From contig CAIWVW010000116.1 in the NCBI GenBank assembly GCA_903916255.1, positions 1 to 64,000 on the forward strand: a stretch of 64,000 nucleotides of DNA, in the 5' to 3' direction. Of this stretch, positions 40,816 through 50,556 are shown one piece after another; within the stretch, counting starts at the first letter, position 1, and each line of letters starts with the position of its first letter. Origin of the DNA: an uncultured Bacteroidota bacterium (GTDB lineage: Bacteria; Bacteroidota; Bacteroidia; JABEUT01). The notes under the pieces were generated by a model, which did no database searches, was not told the origin of the DNA, and saw nothing but the letters and a program-made list of their open reading frames with translations. The translations under genes were made by a program, and so were the position numbers.

Positions 40816-42853
40816 CCTCCCTCCTCGCCACAATCGTCAATATAGTAGCCAGTGCAACGGTTTCACCTGTTTCATCATATACATCTACTTGCCATTTTAC
40901 AATACCTTGAGGGCGTTCGCCTTCTCTGTTTTCTTTAGCTGTTTTTTCCTTTACCGTGAGGCGCACACCGAGGGTGGCTCCCACATAAACGGGTTTCACA
41001 AAGCGGCATTCATCCAGCCCGTAGTTAGCAAGCACGGGGCCTTTGCGCGGGTCAACAAATAACCCAGCCGCCATAGAGAGCACAAAATAACCATGCGCTA
41101 CGCGGCTTGTAAACATAGTGCCTTCAAGGGAGGTAACATCCATGTGGGCATAAAAATTATCTCCGCTTATGTTGGCAAAATTCACAATGTCGGCTTCGGT
41201 AACGGTGCGTTTGTGGGTTACTTCCGTTTCGCCAATCTGCAACTCATCAAAGTATTTCCGGAAAGGGTGGGTGAGGGTGTGTATTTGTTCCGCCTTGGGC
41301 TGGTAAACATCTGTAATGGCTGTAATAGTTGTCGGGTGGCCCTGTATAGCCGTGCGTTGCATATAATGGAATATGCCACGCATACCGCCCATTTCTTCGC
41401 CGCCTCCGGCGCGTCCCGGCCCGCCATGCACCAGGTGGGGCAGGGGAGAACCATGCCCCGTGCTTTCTCCCGCCGATTTGGAATTAATTACTACCATGCG
41501 TCCGTGGTAAGCGGCAGTGCCCAATACTATTTCACGGGCGAAAGAATCATTTTCGGTAAATATGGAACCCACCAAACTGCCTTTGCCCATTTTGGCGAGG
41601 GTAGCGGCGTCGGCGGCATTTTTATAGGGCATTACGGTACTTATAGGCCCGAAAGCTTCCAGTTCATGCGGGGCATTATTATTGAGCGGGTCTTTGCTGT
41701 ATAGCAACATAGAGGGGAAGAATGCGCCTTTCTTTTTGTCGGCTGCCATTACTTCAAAGTCATCATAATTTCCAAAGACGGTTTCACAGGTTTTTTGCAG
41801 CATCTTCACTTTTTCCATAACCTCTTTCACTTGTTCTTTTCCGGCGAGCGAGCCCATGCGCACACCTTCTGCCTGTGGGTCGCCCATTGCAATGGTGGAG
41901 AGTCTTTTTTTAAGTGCATCAATAGCGGGTTCTGTCAAATTATCAGGGACAATGGTACGGCGGATGGCAGTACATTTTTGTCCCGCTTTGGTGGTCATTT
42001 CCCGTGCGACCTCCTTAATAAAGAGGTTAAATATTTCACTGCCGGGAACCGCATCCGGCCCGAGTATACAGCAGTTTAAGGAATCCGCTTCCATATTAAA
42101 ACGTACCGAATTTTCTAATATAGATGGATGCGATTTCAGTTTTCTGCCTGTGGATGCGCTGCCTGTAAAGGTCACCACATCTTGTCCTGTCATGTGGTCG
42201 AGCAAATCGCCTGTGCTGCCGCAGAGCAGTTGCAATGCACCTTGTGGCAAAATACCCGAGGCAATAATTTCCTGCACCATTATTTGGGTGAGGTATGATG
42301 TGATAGTCGCGGGTTTCACAATGGCAGGCATACCAGCCAATAAATTCACCGCAATCTTCTCTAACATTCCCCAACATGGGAAGTTGAACGCGTTAATATG
42401 CACTGCCACACCTTCCAGCGGCACACAAATATGGTGTCCTATAAATGTTCCGTTTTTAGATACCATTTCCGGTTTTCCATCCACAAAAAATGGTTCGTTA
42501 GGGAGTTCGCGCCTGCCTTTGCTGGCATATACAAACAAGTTACCAATGCCACCTTCAATATCCACCCACGAATCGGCTTTGGTAGCACCTGTAGCGTAGG
42601 ATAGCTTATAGAACATATCTTTTTTAGCGGTGAGGTGCAGAGCCAGTTTTTTCAGCATCAACGCCCTTTCATGGAAAGTCATTTTGCGCAATAAAGGGCT
42701 GCCAACCATCCGTGCATAATCAAGCATAGAGGCATAGTCAATCCCTTTGGTAGTGGCTTCGGCAATCAGTTCCCCGTTTATAGCATTAAAGAGTGGAACA
42801 CCTTCCCCGGCGCCTTCCACCCATTTTCCCTGTACATAGTTTGCGAGTTTCAT
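40811..42853 (-). CDS. paaZ: PaaZ-like aldehyde dehydrogenase / enoyl-CoA hydratase fusion
   Basis: About 680 aa from the ATG at 42853 ([20 protein letters not shown]); the 32-residue extension to 42949 is unlikely. Residues 1-520 are an aldehyde dehydrogenase with [12 protein letters not shown] (catalytic Cys), [15 protein letters not shown] and [17 protein letters not shown]. Residues about 540-680 are a MaoC-like hydratase/hydrolase domain ([34 protein letters not shown]). PaaZ opens the oxepin-CoA ring and oxidises the resulting aldehyde in aerobic phenylacetate breakdown. The rest of the paa genes are not in the window, so it may act on a related substrate. Confidence 0.85.
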   Translation of the reverse strand: MKLANYVQGKWVEGAGEGVPLFNAINGELIAEATTKGIDYASMLDYARMVGSPLLRKMTFHERALMLKKLALHLTAKKDMFYKLSYATGATKADSWVDIEGGIGNLFVYASKGRRELPNEPFFVDGKPEMVSKNGTFIGHHICVPLEGVAVHINAFNFPCWGMLEKIAVNLLAGMPAIVKPATITSYLTQIMVQEIIASGILPQGALQLLCGSTGDLLDHMTGQDVVTFTGSASTGRKLKSHPSILENSVRFNMEADSLNCCILGPDAVPGSEIFNLFIKEVAREMTTKAGQKCTAIRRTIVPDNLTEPAIDALKKRLSTIAMGDPQAEGVRMGSLAGKEQVKEVMEKVKMLQKTCETVFGNYDDFEVMAADKKKGAFFPSMLLYSKDPLNNNAPHELEAFGPISTVMPYKNAADAATLAKMGKGSLVGSIFTENDSFAREIVLGTAAYHGRMVVINSKSAGESTGHGSPLPHLVHGGPGRAGGGEEMGGMRGIFHYMQRTAIQGHPTTITAITDVYQPKAEQIHTLTHPFRKYFDELQIGETEVTHKRTVTEADIVNFANISGDNFYAHMDVTSLEGTMFTSRVAHGYFVLSMAAGLFVDPRKGPVLANYGLDECRFVKPVYVGATLGVRLTVKEKTAKENREGERPQGIVKWQVDVYDETGETVALATILTIVARREA

Positions 42854-42854
42854 A

Positions 42855-42890
42855 TAGTATAATAGTGATTTGTGGATAGTGAATAGTAAG
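42855..42890. repeat. Period-7 degenerate tandem array
   Basis: ATAGTAT AATAGTG ATTTGTG GATAGTG AATAGTA just upstream of the PaaZ start. Confidence 0.6.
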
Positions 42891-42927
42891 TCAAAATAGA
42901 GTTCAAAGGTAAAGGAATTTAGAATTC

Positions 42928-43002
42928 TGCCACAAAAGCACAAAAACACGAAACCCCTTAAAACATTTTAGTGGAATTTAGAAATTTTGTGTTTTGGTGG
43001 CA
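42928..43002. repeat. Imperfect 18-bp inverted repeat with period-8 array
   Basis: TGCCACAAAAGCACAAAA (42928-42945) and TTTTGTGTTTTGGTGGCA (42985-43002) pair with two mismatches. The left arm also contains an 8-mer array CACAAAAG CACAAAAA CACGAAAC. It lies between PaaZ and a small membrane protein gene. Confidence 0.55.
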
Positions 43003-43065
43003 AACTCTGAAAGAGATGTTTTGTACATTTACATTTTGAAATAACCCCCTTAAAACAAAATAACC

Positions 43066-43380
43066 ATGTACGACAAATTTTTACGCCTTACAAAAAACAT
43101 CCTAGGTATACTAAGTATAATTTACTTTTTTTTACCTGTGGTGGTAAGGTTTATGGTCATTAAAACCCATCATGCTTCCGGCGACCAATCGATAATCGAT
43201 AAAATACTTACCGCACCAATTTTTCAGCCTGTGTTGCAGCAATATGATATCGCATTGGCAAAGAACAGCCCTATATATTATCTCGCATTTTTGGTGTGCC
43301 TGCTATTGGCTTGCTGGCTTTGCTGGCTCATTGTTTTTTATGTTTTCAAGATGTTTTACCTGATGTTTAAAAAGAAGTAA
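43066..43380 (+). CDS. Small membrane protein, unknown
   Basis: 104 aa with three hydrophobic stretches (ILGILSIIYFFLPVVVRFMV, YYLAFLVCLLLACWLCWLIV, FYVFKMFYLMF). An internal polar loop of about 35 residues joins them. No family is recognised. It is flanked by the PaaZ hairpin and the MITE-like element. Confidence 0.45.
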   Translation: MYDKFLRLTKNILGILSIIYFFLPVVVRFMVIKTHHASGDQSIIDKILTAPIFQPVLQQYDIALAKNSPIYYLAFLVCLLLACWLCWLIVFYVFKMFYLMFKKK

Positions 43381-43424
43381 GCCTTCGGCCCCAAACCCCT
43401 AAAGGGGCTTTGAGAAGAGATACA

Positions 43425-43534
43425 CGTCACTGCGAGGCTTTGCGAAGCAGTCTTACTTATAAGTAGTTCCTCTATAAATTATTCGGATTGGGTAAGATTG
43501 CTTCATCCCCAAAAATGCGGGATTCGCAATGACG
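43425..43534. repeat. MITE-like element with imperfect terminal inverted repeats
   Basis: 110 bp with ends CGTCACTGCGAGG (left) and CGCAATGACG (right). The left arm reads GCGAAGCAGTCTTAC and the right arm, reversed, GAAGCAATCTTAC. Between them is an A/T-rich spacer (ATAAGTAGTTCCTCTATAAA). An outer pair of inverted repeats (CCCCAAACCCCTAAAG at 43390 and its partner near 43549-43562) encloses the element. No ORF is inside. This is the structure of a non-autonomous element or REP-like repeat. Its arm resembles a segment inside nadE. Confidence 0.7.
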
Positions 43535-43573
43535 AACAAAAACCTCTTCAGGGGTTTAGGGTAAATGTAAAAA

Positions 43574-46222
43574 TTAGTTATTCTTCTCCACCCAATCTTT
43601 TGCTTTTGCAATAGCCGCCGGAATTCCGCCAACATTAGTCCCGCCTGCGGTTGCATAAAAAGCCTGTCCGCCGCCGCCGCCTTGTATTTCCTTGCTGAAG
43701 TCACGGATAAGGGTAGATGCATTCCAGTTTTTTTCTTTCACTAAATTATCGGAAATAGCGAGGAACAAATTGGCTTTGCCATTCACTTCTGCGCCGAGGA
43801 TTAGGAATAAGTTTGGTATTTCACTTTTTAATTGGAAGCAAATATCCTTCGCCACATCGGCAGAGGTGATTTCCACCTTTTCGCCGATGAATGTAATGCT
43901 GCCCAACCCCTGTTTTTTATTTAGCAGCGCAGCTTTTACAGCCACTCCCTGTTCTTTGGATAGCTTTTCAACTTGCTTGCTTAAATCGCTTGCCTGTTGC
44001 TGCATATCTTGGATAGCTTTCACCAAATTCTTTGGGTTTTTAAGTGCAAATGCAGCTTGTTTTAATGTTTCCATTTGTTCATGGATATAATTTTCCGCGC
44101 CTAACGCAGTAACAGCTTCAATCCTTCGGATACCTGCTGACAGTGCACTTTCCGACAGTATTTTAAAATACCCGATTTGCCCCGTTGCCTTTACATGTGT
44201 ACCGCCGCAAAGCTCGATGGAGTAGTTTTTATCAATGGTTACAACCCTTACAGTATCTCCATATTTTTCGCCAAAAAGGGCCATAGCACCTAGTTTTTTA
44301 GCTTCATCAATAGGCAATACTTGTGTAGAGCATGGAATGTTTTCCCGTATTTTTTGGTTTACAAGGCTTTCAATTTCGTTTAATTCCTCGTCCGTCATTT
44401 TTGAGAAATGCGAAAAATCGAAACGCAGGTAATCGGGGCTGACCAATGAACCCCGTTGTTCCACATGCTTGCCAAGCACCTTGCGCAGCGCGGCATGGAG
44501 TAAGTGGGTAGCCGAATGGTTATCGGCGGTATGGGTTCTCCTTGTAGTATCTACTATAGCAGTAAATATATCATTCACATTTGCCGGAAGCTCATCAGAA
44601 AAATGAATTATCAGGTTGTTTTCTTTCTGTGTATTCGTAATGCGTATGCGTTTTCCATTTGACTCCAAAAAGCCTTGGTCGCCCACCTGACCGCCGCTTT
44701 CAGCATAAAAAGGGGTTTTATCCAATACAATCTGGTATTGGTCTTTTCCTTTAGTTGTGGTTTTACGATATTTTACAATTTTCGATTTTTCTTCCAGGCT
44801 TTCATAGCCTCTAAATATGGTTTCAGTCCTTGGATTTATAACCACCCAATCTCCGGTATCTGTGGCAGTGGCCTTGCGGGAGCGGGTTTTCTGTTCTTCA
44901 AGTGCTTTGTTAAAACCTGCTTCGTCGATTTCTAAGCCATAGCCTTTAGCAATAAGGGCTGTCAAGTCAGCAGGGAAACCGAAAGTATCATGAAGTTCAA
45001 ACACACGTTCCCCATCCAAAGTTGTTTTCCTTTGAAATGCTAATTCTTTGCAATAGAGTTCAATTCTTTTTAAGCCTTGCTCCAGGGTACGCATAAAAGC
45101 TATTTCTTCTTCCTGGATTACCTTTTTAATTAGTTTATGTTGCTTCACCAATTCAGGGAAAGCGTCTCTCATTTGATAAGTGAGAATATCCACTAATTCA
45201 TATAGGAAAGGCTCTTTAAAATTCAAAGATTGATAACCATACCGAACGGCACGGCGTAGAATCCGGCGTATTACATACCCTGCACCTGTATTAGATGGAA
45301 TTTGCCCATCTGCAATTGTGAATGATATTGCCCTGATGTGGTCGGCTATAACGCGCATTGCAATATTGACCTTTTCCTTTTCGCCAGAGTTTTTTCCGGG
45401 AGAATACTTTTTACCGGAGTTTTTCTCCAGTTCAACTATCATTGGCTGAAAAATATCGGTATCATAGGTTGATTGCTTTCCTTGCAAAACCATAGAAAGC
45501 CTTTCAAAACCCATTCCGGTATCCACATGTTGGGCGGGTAGTTTTTCTAATTTACCATCTGCCTTGCGGTTAAACTCCATAAACACCAAGTTCCATATTT
45601 CAATTACCTGCGGATTTCCGGTGTTTACCAATGTTTTGCCGTCATTCTTTTTGCGTTCATCATCGTGGCGCATATCCACATGCACTTCGGAGCAAGGCCC
45701 GCATGGGCCTGTTTCGCCCATTTCCCAAAAATTGTCCTTTTTATTACCATTTATAATGCGCTCTTCCGGCAGGTATTTCAGCCAGAAGTTTTTGGCGTCC
45801 TGGTCAAAGGCAAGGTTTTCAGATTTATCACCTTCAAAAACAGTAACATAGAGGCGGTCTTTGTCAATTTTATATACTTCGGTAAGCAGTTCCCAAGCCC
45901 ATTCAATGGCTTCCTTTTTAAAGTAATCGCCAAAAGACCAGTTGCCCAACATTTCAAACATGGTGTGGTGATAGGTGTCTACACCAACCTCCTCTAAATC
46001 ATTATGTTTTCCTGAAACACGCAGGCATTTTTGGGTGTCGGCTATGCGGGGGCTTTTAGCTGTTCCATGCCCGAGGAATATATCCTTAAACTGGTTCATT
46101 CCTGCATTGGTAAACATGAGGGTAGGGTCGTCCTTCAGAACGATAGGCGCAGAGGGCACTATAAGGTGCTTTTTCGATTCAAAGAATTGGAGGAAAAGAG
46201 AGCGTATTTCTGCCGATTTCAT
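43574..46222 (-). CDS. alaS: Alanyl-tRNA synthetase
   Basis: 882 aa, normal for the family. The class II core starts MKSAEIRSLFLQFFESKKH with FTNAGMNQFKDIFLGHGT. The editing domain contains HTADNHSATHLLHAALRKVL (HxxxH) and the CGGTHVKATG zinc motif (Cys, His). The C-terminal helical and C-Ala region follows, ending GGGGGQAFYATAGGTNVGG. It charges tRNA-Ala and hydrolyses mischarged Ser- and Gly-tRNA-Ala. Divergent from the M23 peptidase gene. Confidence 0.96.
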   Translation of the reverse strand: MKSAEIRSLFLQFFESKKHLIVPSAPIVLKDDPTLMFTNAGMNQFKDIFLGHGTAKSPRIADTQKCLRVSGKHNDLEEVGVDTYHHTMFEMLGNWSFGDYFKKEAIEWAWELLTEVYKIDKDRLYVTVFEGDKSENLAFDQDAKNFWLKYLPEERIINGNKKDNFWEMGETGPCGPCSEVHVDMRHDDERKKNDGKTLVNTGNPQVIEIWNLVFMEFNRKADGKLEKLPAQHVDTGMGFERLSMVLQGKQSTYDTDIFQPMIVELEKNSGKKYSPGKNSGEKEKVNIAMRVIADHIRAISFTIADGQIPSNTGAGYVIRRILRRAVRYGYQSLNFKEPFLYELVDILTYQMRDAFPELVKQHKLIKKVIQEEEIAFMRTLEQGLKRIELYCKELAFQRKTTLDGERVFELHDTFGFPADLTALIAKGYGLEIDEAGFNKALEEQKTRSRKATATDTGDWVVINPRTETIFRGYESLEEKSKIVKYRKTTTKGKDQYQIVLDKTPFYAESGGQVGDQGFLESNGKRIRITNTQKENNLIIHFSDELPANVNDIFTAIVDTTRRTHTADNHSATHLLHAALRKVLGKHVEQRGSLVSPDYLRFDFSHFSKMTDEELNEIESLVNQKIRENIPCSTQVLPIDEAKKLGAMALFGEKYGDTVRVVTIDKNYSIELCGGTHVKATGQIGYFKILSESALSAGIRRIEAVTALGAENYIHEQMETLKQAAFALKNPKNLVKAIQDMQQQASDLSKQVEKLSKEQGVAVKAALLNKKQGLGSITFIGEKVEITSADVAKDICFQLKSEIPNLFLILGAEVNGKANLFLAISDNLVKEKNWNASTLIRDFSKEIQGGGGGQAFYATAGGTNVGGIPAAIAKAKDWVEKNN

Positions 46223-46252
46223 AAAATATGTCTATTTCAGGATATGTTTTTT

Positions 46253-46260
46253 TATATTTG
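46253..46260 (+). promoter_or_regulatory. -7 box of the M23 peptidase gene promoter
   Basis: TATATTTG, matching TAnnTTTG, 50 bp before the ATG at 46311. The alaS promoter on the other strand would be in the same spacer. Confidence 0.6.
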
Positions 46261-46310
46261 CACTCCTTATAAAAAAGGGTTGCCCAAAAGTAAGGCAATT
46301 TTGCAGACAG

Positions 46311-47282
46311 ATGGCTAAAATAAAATACATATTCAATCACAAGACCCTCAGTTATGAGAAGGTGCACCATCGTTTTCGCGATAAGCTGCGCAAAGTGCTG
46401 TCGTATGTATTAACCAGCGTGTTCTTTTCGTTTATCGTATTGGTAATCGGCTTTTCGGTAATCGATTCGCCGAAGGAAAAGAAATTAAAACGTGAGATTG
46501 CCCAGCTGGACCTTCAGTATGAATTATTAAACAACCGCATGAGCGAGGTGAACCAGGTGATGCAGGATATGGCATCGCGGGATAATAATATTTACCGGGT
46601 AGTGCTTGATGCCGACCCTATTCCGGCTGATGTGCGCACTGCCGGGTATGGGGGAGCAGACAGGTATAAAGATTTACAGGGCTACTCCAGTTCGGACCTG
46701 ATGACGGAAACAAGCCGCAAAATGGACCAGTTGGTAAGACAAATATATGTACAGTCCCGGTCGTATGATGAAATAGAAAAACTGGCTAAAAATAAGGAAC
46801 AGATGCTGGCCTGTATGCCTGCCATTCAGCCTATCGACAACAAGCAATTAAAGGGGCTGCTTTCCGGTTTTGGTATGCGCATACATCCTATTTATAAAAC
46901 TTTAAAAATGCATACCGGTATCGATTTTGCCGCTGCATTGGGCACCCCCGTGTATGCCACCGGTGACGGGGTAATTGAAACTGCCGATGATTTGGACCGA
47001 GGCTATGGCAACCATGTGGTAATAAACCATGGATTTGGATACGAATCATTATATGGGCACCTGAGCAGAATGGCTGTAACGGTTGGACAAAAAGTAAAGC
47101 GCGGGCAGGTAATAGGATATGTTGGCTCGACAGGTGAATCAACCGGCGACCACTTACATTATGAAGTAATTAAAAATGGCGTTAAAGTTAATCCCATCAG
47201 CTACTTTTTCAATGACTTGAATCCGGAAGAGTTTAAACAAATCAGAAGCCTTGCGTCGCAGCCTACACAATCACTCGACTAA
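46311..47282 (+). CDS. M23 family metallopeptidase with membrane anchor
   Basis: 323 aa from the ATG at 46311 (MAKIKYIFNHKTLSYEKVHH); the in-frame extension into the alaS start region is rejected. One N-terminal membrane segment (VLTSVFFSFIVLVIGFSVID) is followed by a coiled-coil region (REIAQLDLQYELLNNRMSEV). The LytM domain (about 205-300) has GFGMRIHPIYKTLKMHTGID, ASVYATGDG-type strands and the zinc ligands H-x-G-x-D and HLHYEV. It probably cleaves peptidoglycan cross-links at the cell surface or activates a partner amidase. Confidence 0.85.
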   Translation: MAKIKYIFNHKTLSYEKVHHRFRDKLRKVLSYVLTSVFFSFIVLVIGFSVIDSPKEKKLKREIAQLDLQYELLNNRMSEVNQVMQDMASRDNNIYRVVLDADPIPADVRTAGYGGADRYKDLQGYSSSDLMTETSRKMDQLVRQIYVQSRSYDEIEKLAKNKEQMLACMPAIQPIDNKQLKGLLSGFGMRIHPIYKTLKMHTGIDFAAALGTPVYATGDGVIETADDLDRGYGNHVVINHGFGYESLYGHLSRMAVTVGQKVKRGQVIGYVGSTGESTGDHLHYEVIKNGVKVNPISYFFNDLNPEEFKQIRSLASQPTQSLD

Positions 47283-47449
47283 CCATAAGCCGGCTGGATG
47301 AATAACTATGAACGGAGAAATTTTATTGAGAACTTACGCCTAATCAAATTTTAAGAACAAAGAAATAATGCCTGTTTGCAAGGGTAAAAATAGATATATA
47401 ACAAGTACGCCCTACCGAGGTGGTAATATAAAAACATATCCCAAAACTG

Positions 47450-49858
47450 ATGGAAAATCGTAATTCGAGCGCCATTTTTGATACAAATGATTTAAAAGCC
47501 TTTTTTCGGGTGGCCCGGAAAAACTGGTGGATTTTTATTGGCCTTATTGCACTTTCGGCCGGTGTTGCATGGTATTATGGCAGTACCTTGCCTGACGTTT
47601 ATTCGGTTGTTACAGAAATTTTGCTTAAATCGGAAGACCAGGAGAATAGTACGCTCGACGCACTTTCAAGCGGGCAATCATCGGCCGCATCAAGCCTGTT
47701 GGGTACAGCGCAGGTTCAAAACTATAACGAAATACAGGTGCTCGAATCATTCGACTTGCTCCGCAAGGTGGTTGACAAGCTGGATATTGGTGTTTCCTAT
47801 TTTATAGAAGGGCGTTTGAACGATATGGAAGTGTTTTCCGGTGTTCCATTCAAGGTAAATGTGCTTTACATAAACCCTGCATTGAATGAAACCAAAATAA
47901 AAATAAAGTTTATCGATAAGTACCATTATAAAATAACATATACAAAAGATAAAAAAGCGATTTCTCAAGACGGCACGTTTGGCGATTACCTTGTTAATAC
48001 CGACATGAAACTACAAGTAGCTAATGTGCGCCCCAATGCGCAGGTGAAAGAGCTTTCGGGTGTAAATTATTATATCTATGTGCACGACCTGAACGGAATG
48101 GTGAACAATATTCAGAAGAATCTTTTGGATATTGAAGTTCCCGATAAAACCAACGTACTGCAAATAACACTGAAGGATTTTAATTCGCGTAGAGGCGTGG
48201 CCTTTCTGGATACCTTGATTAATATGTATGTACGGAATGTTGTCGACCATGAAATTAAAGTAAATGACAGAACCCTTGAAATTGTAGATAAGCTGCTTAA
48301 TAATGAATCGGAAGTGTTAGATACAATAAGTCTTTCGATGGAGAATTATGAAGTGAAAAAGAACATATTGGATTTAAGCAAAGAAGAAGATGAATACTTT
48401 GACCAATACGGTACGCTGGATGCTAACCGTACCACGCTCGAAGCTCAGATTAACTCGCTGAATGATTTGGAAAAATATATTATTGAAGATAAGGACCCTC
48501 AATTCCTTCCCCCTTCTGTATATATAAACAGCGACGATGACTTTTTGAAAACGGCAACAGACGAATTATACACCTCGCAGATAAGCCGAATCGATGAACA
48601 GGAAAAAGGAACAAAACAGAATGTTACCCTGGCCAGCATGGATAACAAGATTGATTCGTTGAAACAAAAAATTCTGGATTATATTTCCAAAGACAGAACG
48701 GCTACCAATAACCTGTTGAAGGATAACAATGCCCAGATGGACCAATATGTTACCCAAATTAAAACCTTACCCGACAAACAAAGAGGATTAACGAACATAA
48801 GCACTCAGCAGGATGTGAATGAACAGTTGTATTCCTTTATTCTACAGGAAAAAGCAACAACGTTAATTCAGCGGGCCACTATCATTCCTAAAACAGAAAT
48901 AATAGAACAGCCCCGTTCCATTGGCTCGCTGGAACCCAACCGTACCAAAATAATGCTGATGTTCATTGTTGCCGGTGCTTTGCTATCCATGCTGATTATA
49001 TTTATAAGGGTTTCATTTTATGAGCGTATTGAAAACATTGCCGAACTTAAACAAAAAACATCATTACCTGTGGTGGGCGAAATTTTAAGTGCCCCTACAC
49101 TGGCCAATTTGTCTATTGCTATTGAAAACAATCCTAAATCGCCGCTAACTGAATCATTCCGGGTGTTACGGACTAATTTGCAGTATATGGCAACAGAAGC
49201 CACATCAAAAGTGCTGCTTTTTACATCCAACGGGCCTGGCGAAGGAAAAACATTCTGTTCCATTAACCTGGGAGCCATATTGGCTAAGGCTGAAAAGAAG
49301 GTGCTTTTGCTGGAATTCGACTTGCATAAGCCGCGTATTCACAAAGCATTAAATATTAAGGCTGATATTGGCTTAAGTACTATTCTTATTGGTAAATCGC
49401 AGGTGGCAGAATGCATTTTACCTACCCCCATCAACGGGATGGATATTATTCTTTGCGGGCCAATCCCTCCTAATTCATCTGAATTGGTTCTTTCGCCCCG
49501 TGTAAAGGAAATACTTGATTACGGCAGGCAGCATTATGATTATGTAATTGTCGATACACCTCCTATTGGCTTGATTTCGGATGCTTTTATCTTGATGAAC
49601 CTGTCTGATATTAACCTCTTTGTGCTGAACACAAAATATGCATACCGAGAAGCTATCCATAATGTACAGGATACGGTATTAATGAATAAGATTAAGAATT
49701 TCGGTTTTGTATTAAACAATGTTAAGAGGAGGAAATCGAAATACTATTATAACCGTTACAGTTATGGATATTATGGTGGCTACGGCGGCTATGGTGGCTA
49801 TGGCGGAGGGTACGGCAGCTACGGTGGTTATGGTGGCTACGGAGGGTATGGCAGCTAA
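47450..49858 (+). CDS. Wzc-like polysaccharide co-polymerase and tyrosine autokinase
   Basis: 802 aa. Two membrane segments (RKNWWIFIGLIALSAGVAWYYG near 20-45 and IMLMFIVAGALLSMLIIFIR near 500-525) flank a periplasmic Wzz-type domain with coiled coil. The cytoplasmic kinase has Walker A FTSNGPGEGKTFCSINLG, Walker A' KVLLLEFDLHKPRIHK and Walker B YDYVIVDTPPIG. The last 45 residues are a striking Tyr/Gly tail (YYYNRYSYGYYGGYGGYGGY and beyond), the autophosphorylated region. It controls chain length and export of capsule or exopolysaccharide. The nearest other genes of that kind are about 11 kb upstream. Confidence 0.88.
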   Translation: MENRNSSAIFDTNDLKAFFRVARKNWWIFIGLIALSAGVAWYYGSTLPDVYSVVTEILLKSEDQENSTLDALSSGQSSAASSLLGTAQVQNYNEIQVLESFDLLRKVVDKLDIGVSYFIEGRLNDMEVFSGVPFKVNVLYINPALNETKIKIKFIDKYHYKITYTKDKKAISQDGTFGDYLVNTDMKLQVANVRPNAQVKELSGVNYYIYVHDLNGMVNNIQKNLLDIEVPDKTNVLQITLKDFNSRRGVAFLDTLINMYVRNVVDHEIKVNDRTLEIVDKLLNNESEVLDTISLSMENYEVKKNILDLSKEEDEYFDQYGTLDANRTTLEAQINSLNDLEKYIIEDKDPQFLPPSVYINSDDDFLKTATDELYTSQISRIDEQEKGTKQNVTLASMDNKIDSLKQKILDYISKDRTATNNLLKDNNAQMDQYVTQIKTLPDKQRGLTNISTQQDVNEQLYSFILQEKATTLIQRATIIPKTEIIEQPRSIGSLEPNRTKIMLMFIVAGALLSMLIIFIRVSFYERIENIAELKQKTSLPVVGEILSAPTLANLSIAIENNPKSPLTESFRVLRTNLQYMATEATSKVLLFTSNGPGEGKTFCSINLGAILAKAEKKVLLLEFDLHKPRIHKALNIKADIGLSTILIGKSQVAECILPTPINGMDIILCGPIPPNSSELVLSPRVKEILDYGRQHYDYVIVDTPPIGLISDAFILMNLSDINLFVLNTKYAYREAIHNVQDTVLMNKIKNFGFVLNNVKRRKSKYYYNRYSYGYYGGYGGYGGYGGGYGSYGGYGGYGGYGS

Positions 49859-49895
49859 GAAAATTTAATTTTTGCATTGCCGTTTAATTTTATTG

Positions 49896-49969
49896 CTACA
49901 TTTGCAAACCTTTTTTAGGGCTTAGCTCAGCTGGTTCAGAGCATCCCGATTTATTATCGGGAGGGTCAT
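49896..49969 (+). tRNA. Degenerate tRNA-Val-like 5' half with foreign anticodon arm
   Basis: The 50 bp 49896-49945 repeat 50038-50087 (142 bp downstream) with only three changes, which include the acceptor stem (TAGGGCT instead of GGGAGCT). The anticodon stem is then CCCGAT / ATCGGG around a TTATT core instead of the tRNA-Val stem, and the T arm is lost after GGGTCAT. Not a working tRNA. Confidence 0.65.
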
Positions 49970-50036
49970 ATAAATGAATCCTAGAACTGAATTAAGCGAT
50001 TTTTTTTATTGGAAATGTTGTGTGGTTTTAATAATT

Positions 50037-50045
50037 ACTACATTT
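50037..50045 (+). promoter_or_regulatory. tRNA-Val promoter -7 box
   Basis: ACTACATTTGC contains TACATTTG, the Bacteroidota -7 element, about 12 bp upstream of the tRNA-Val 5' end. The duplicated copy has the same box at about 49895-49903. Confidence 0.5.
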
Positions 50046-50057
50046 GCAAACCTTTTT

Positions 50058-50135
50058 GGGAGCTTAGCTCAGCTGGTTCAGAGCATCTGCCTTACAAGCA
50101 GAGGGTCATCGGTTCGAACCCGGTAGCTCCCACCA
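50058..50135 (+). tRNA. tRNA-Val (anticodon TAC)
   Basis: GGGAGCT (50058-50064) pairs with AGCTCCC (50125-50131). The D arm AGCTCAGCTGGTTCAGAGC and the anticodon arm TCTGC-CTTACAA-GCAGA (anticodon TAC) are followed by the T arm with GGTTCGAACCC. A discriminator A and a genome-encoded CCA complete it (A 50132, CCA 50133-50135). Confidence 0.95.
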
Positions 50136-50140
50136 CTTAA

Positions 50141-50172
50141 AAGCACTTATAAGTTCATTCTTATAAGTGCTT
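50141..50172 (+). terminator. Terminator after tRNA-Val
   Basis: AAGCACTTATAAG (50141-50153) pairs with CTTATAAGTGCTT (50160-50172), followed by a T-run, 5 bp after the CCA. Confidence 0.8.
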
Positions 50173-50184
50173 TTTTTGTTTTAG

Positions 50185-50491
<307 letters not shown>

Positions 50492-50556
50492 ATACTAGGG
50501 TTTAGCTGAAAAGTTGAACCCTATTCTTGTTTTTGTAAGCCCTTTTTGCGATTGTC

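Noticed and set aside
41856-42599. Long open frame antisense to PaaZ (and others antisense to alaS, kdpB and nadE)
   Set aside because: They lie opposite strongly supported genes, have no homology-like motifs, and follow the codon pattern of the real gene's complement.
45975-46310. N-terminal extension of the M23 peptidase
   Set aside because: It runs antisense to the alaS start and has no signal or homology; the ATG at 46311 is preceded by a good promoter box.
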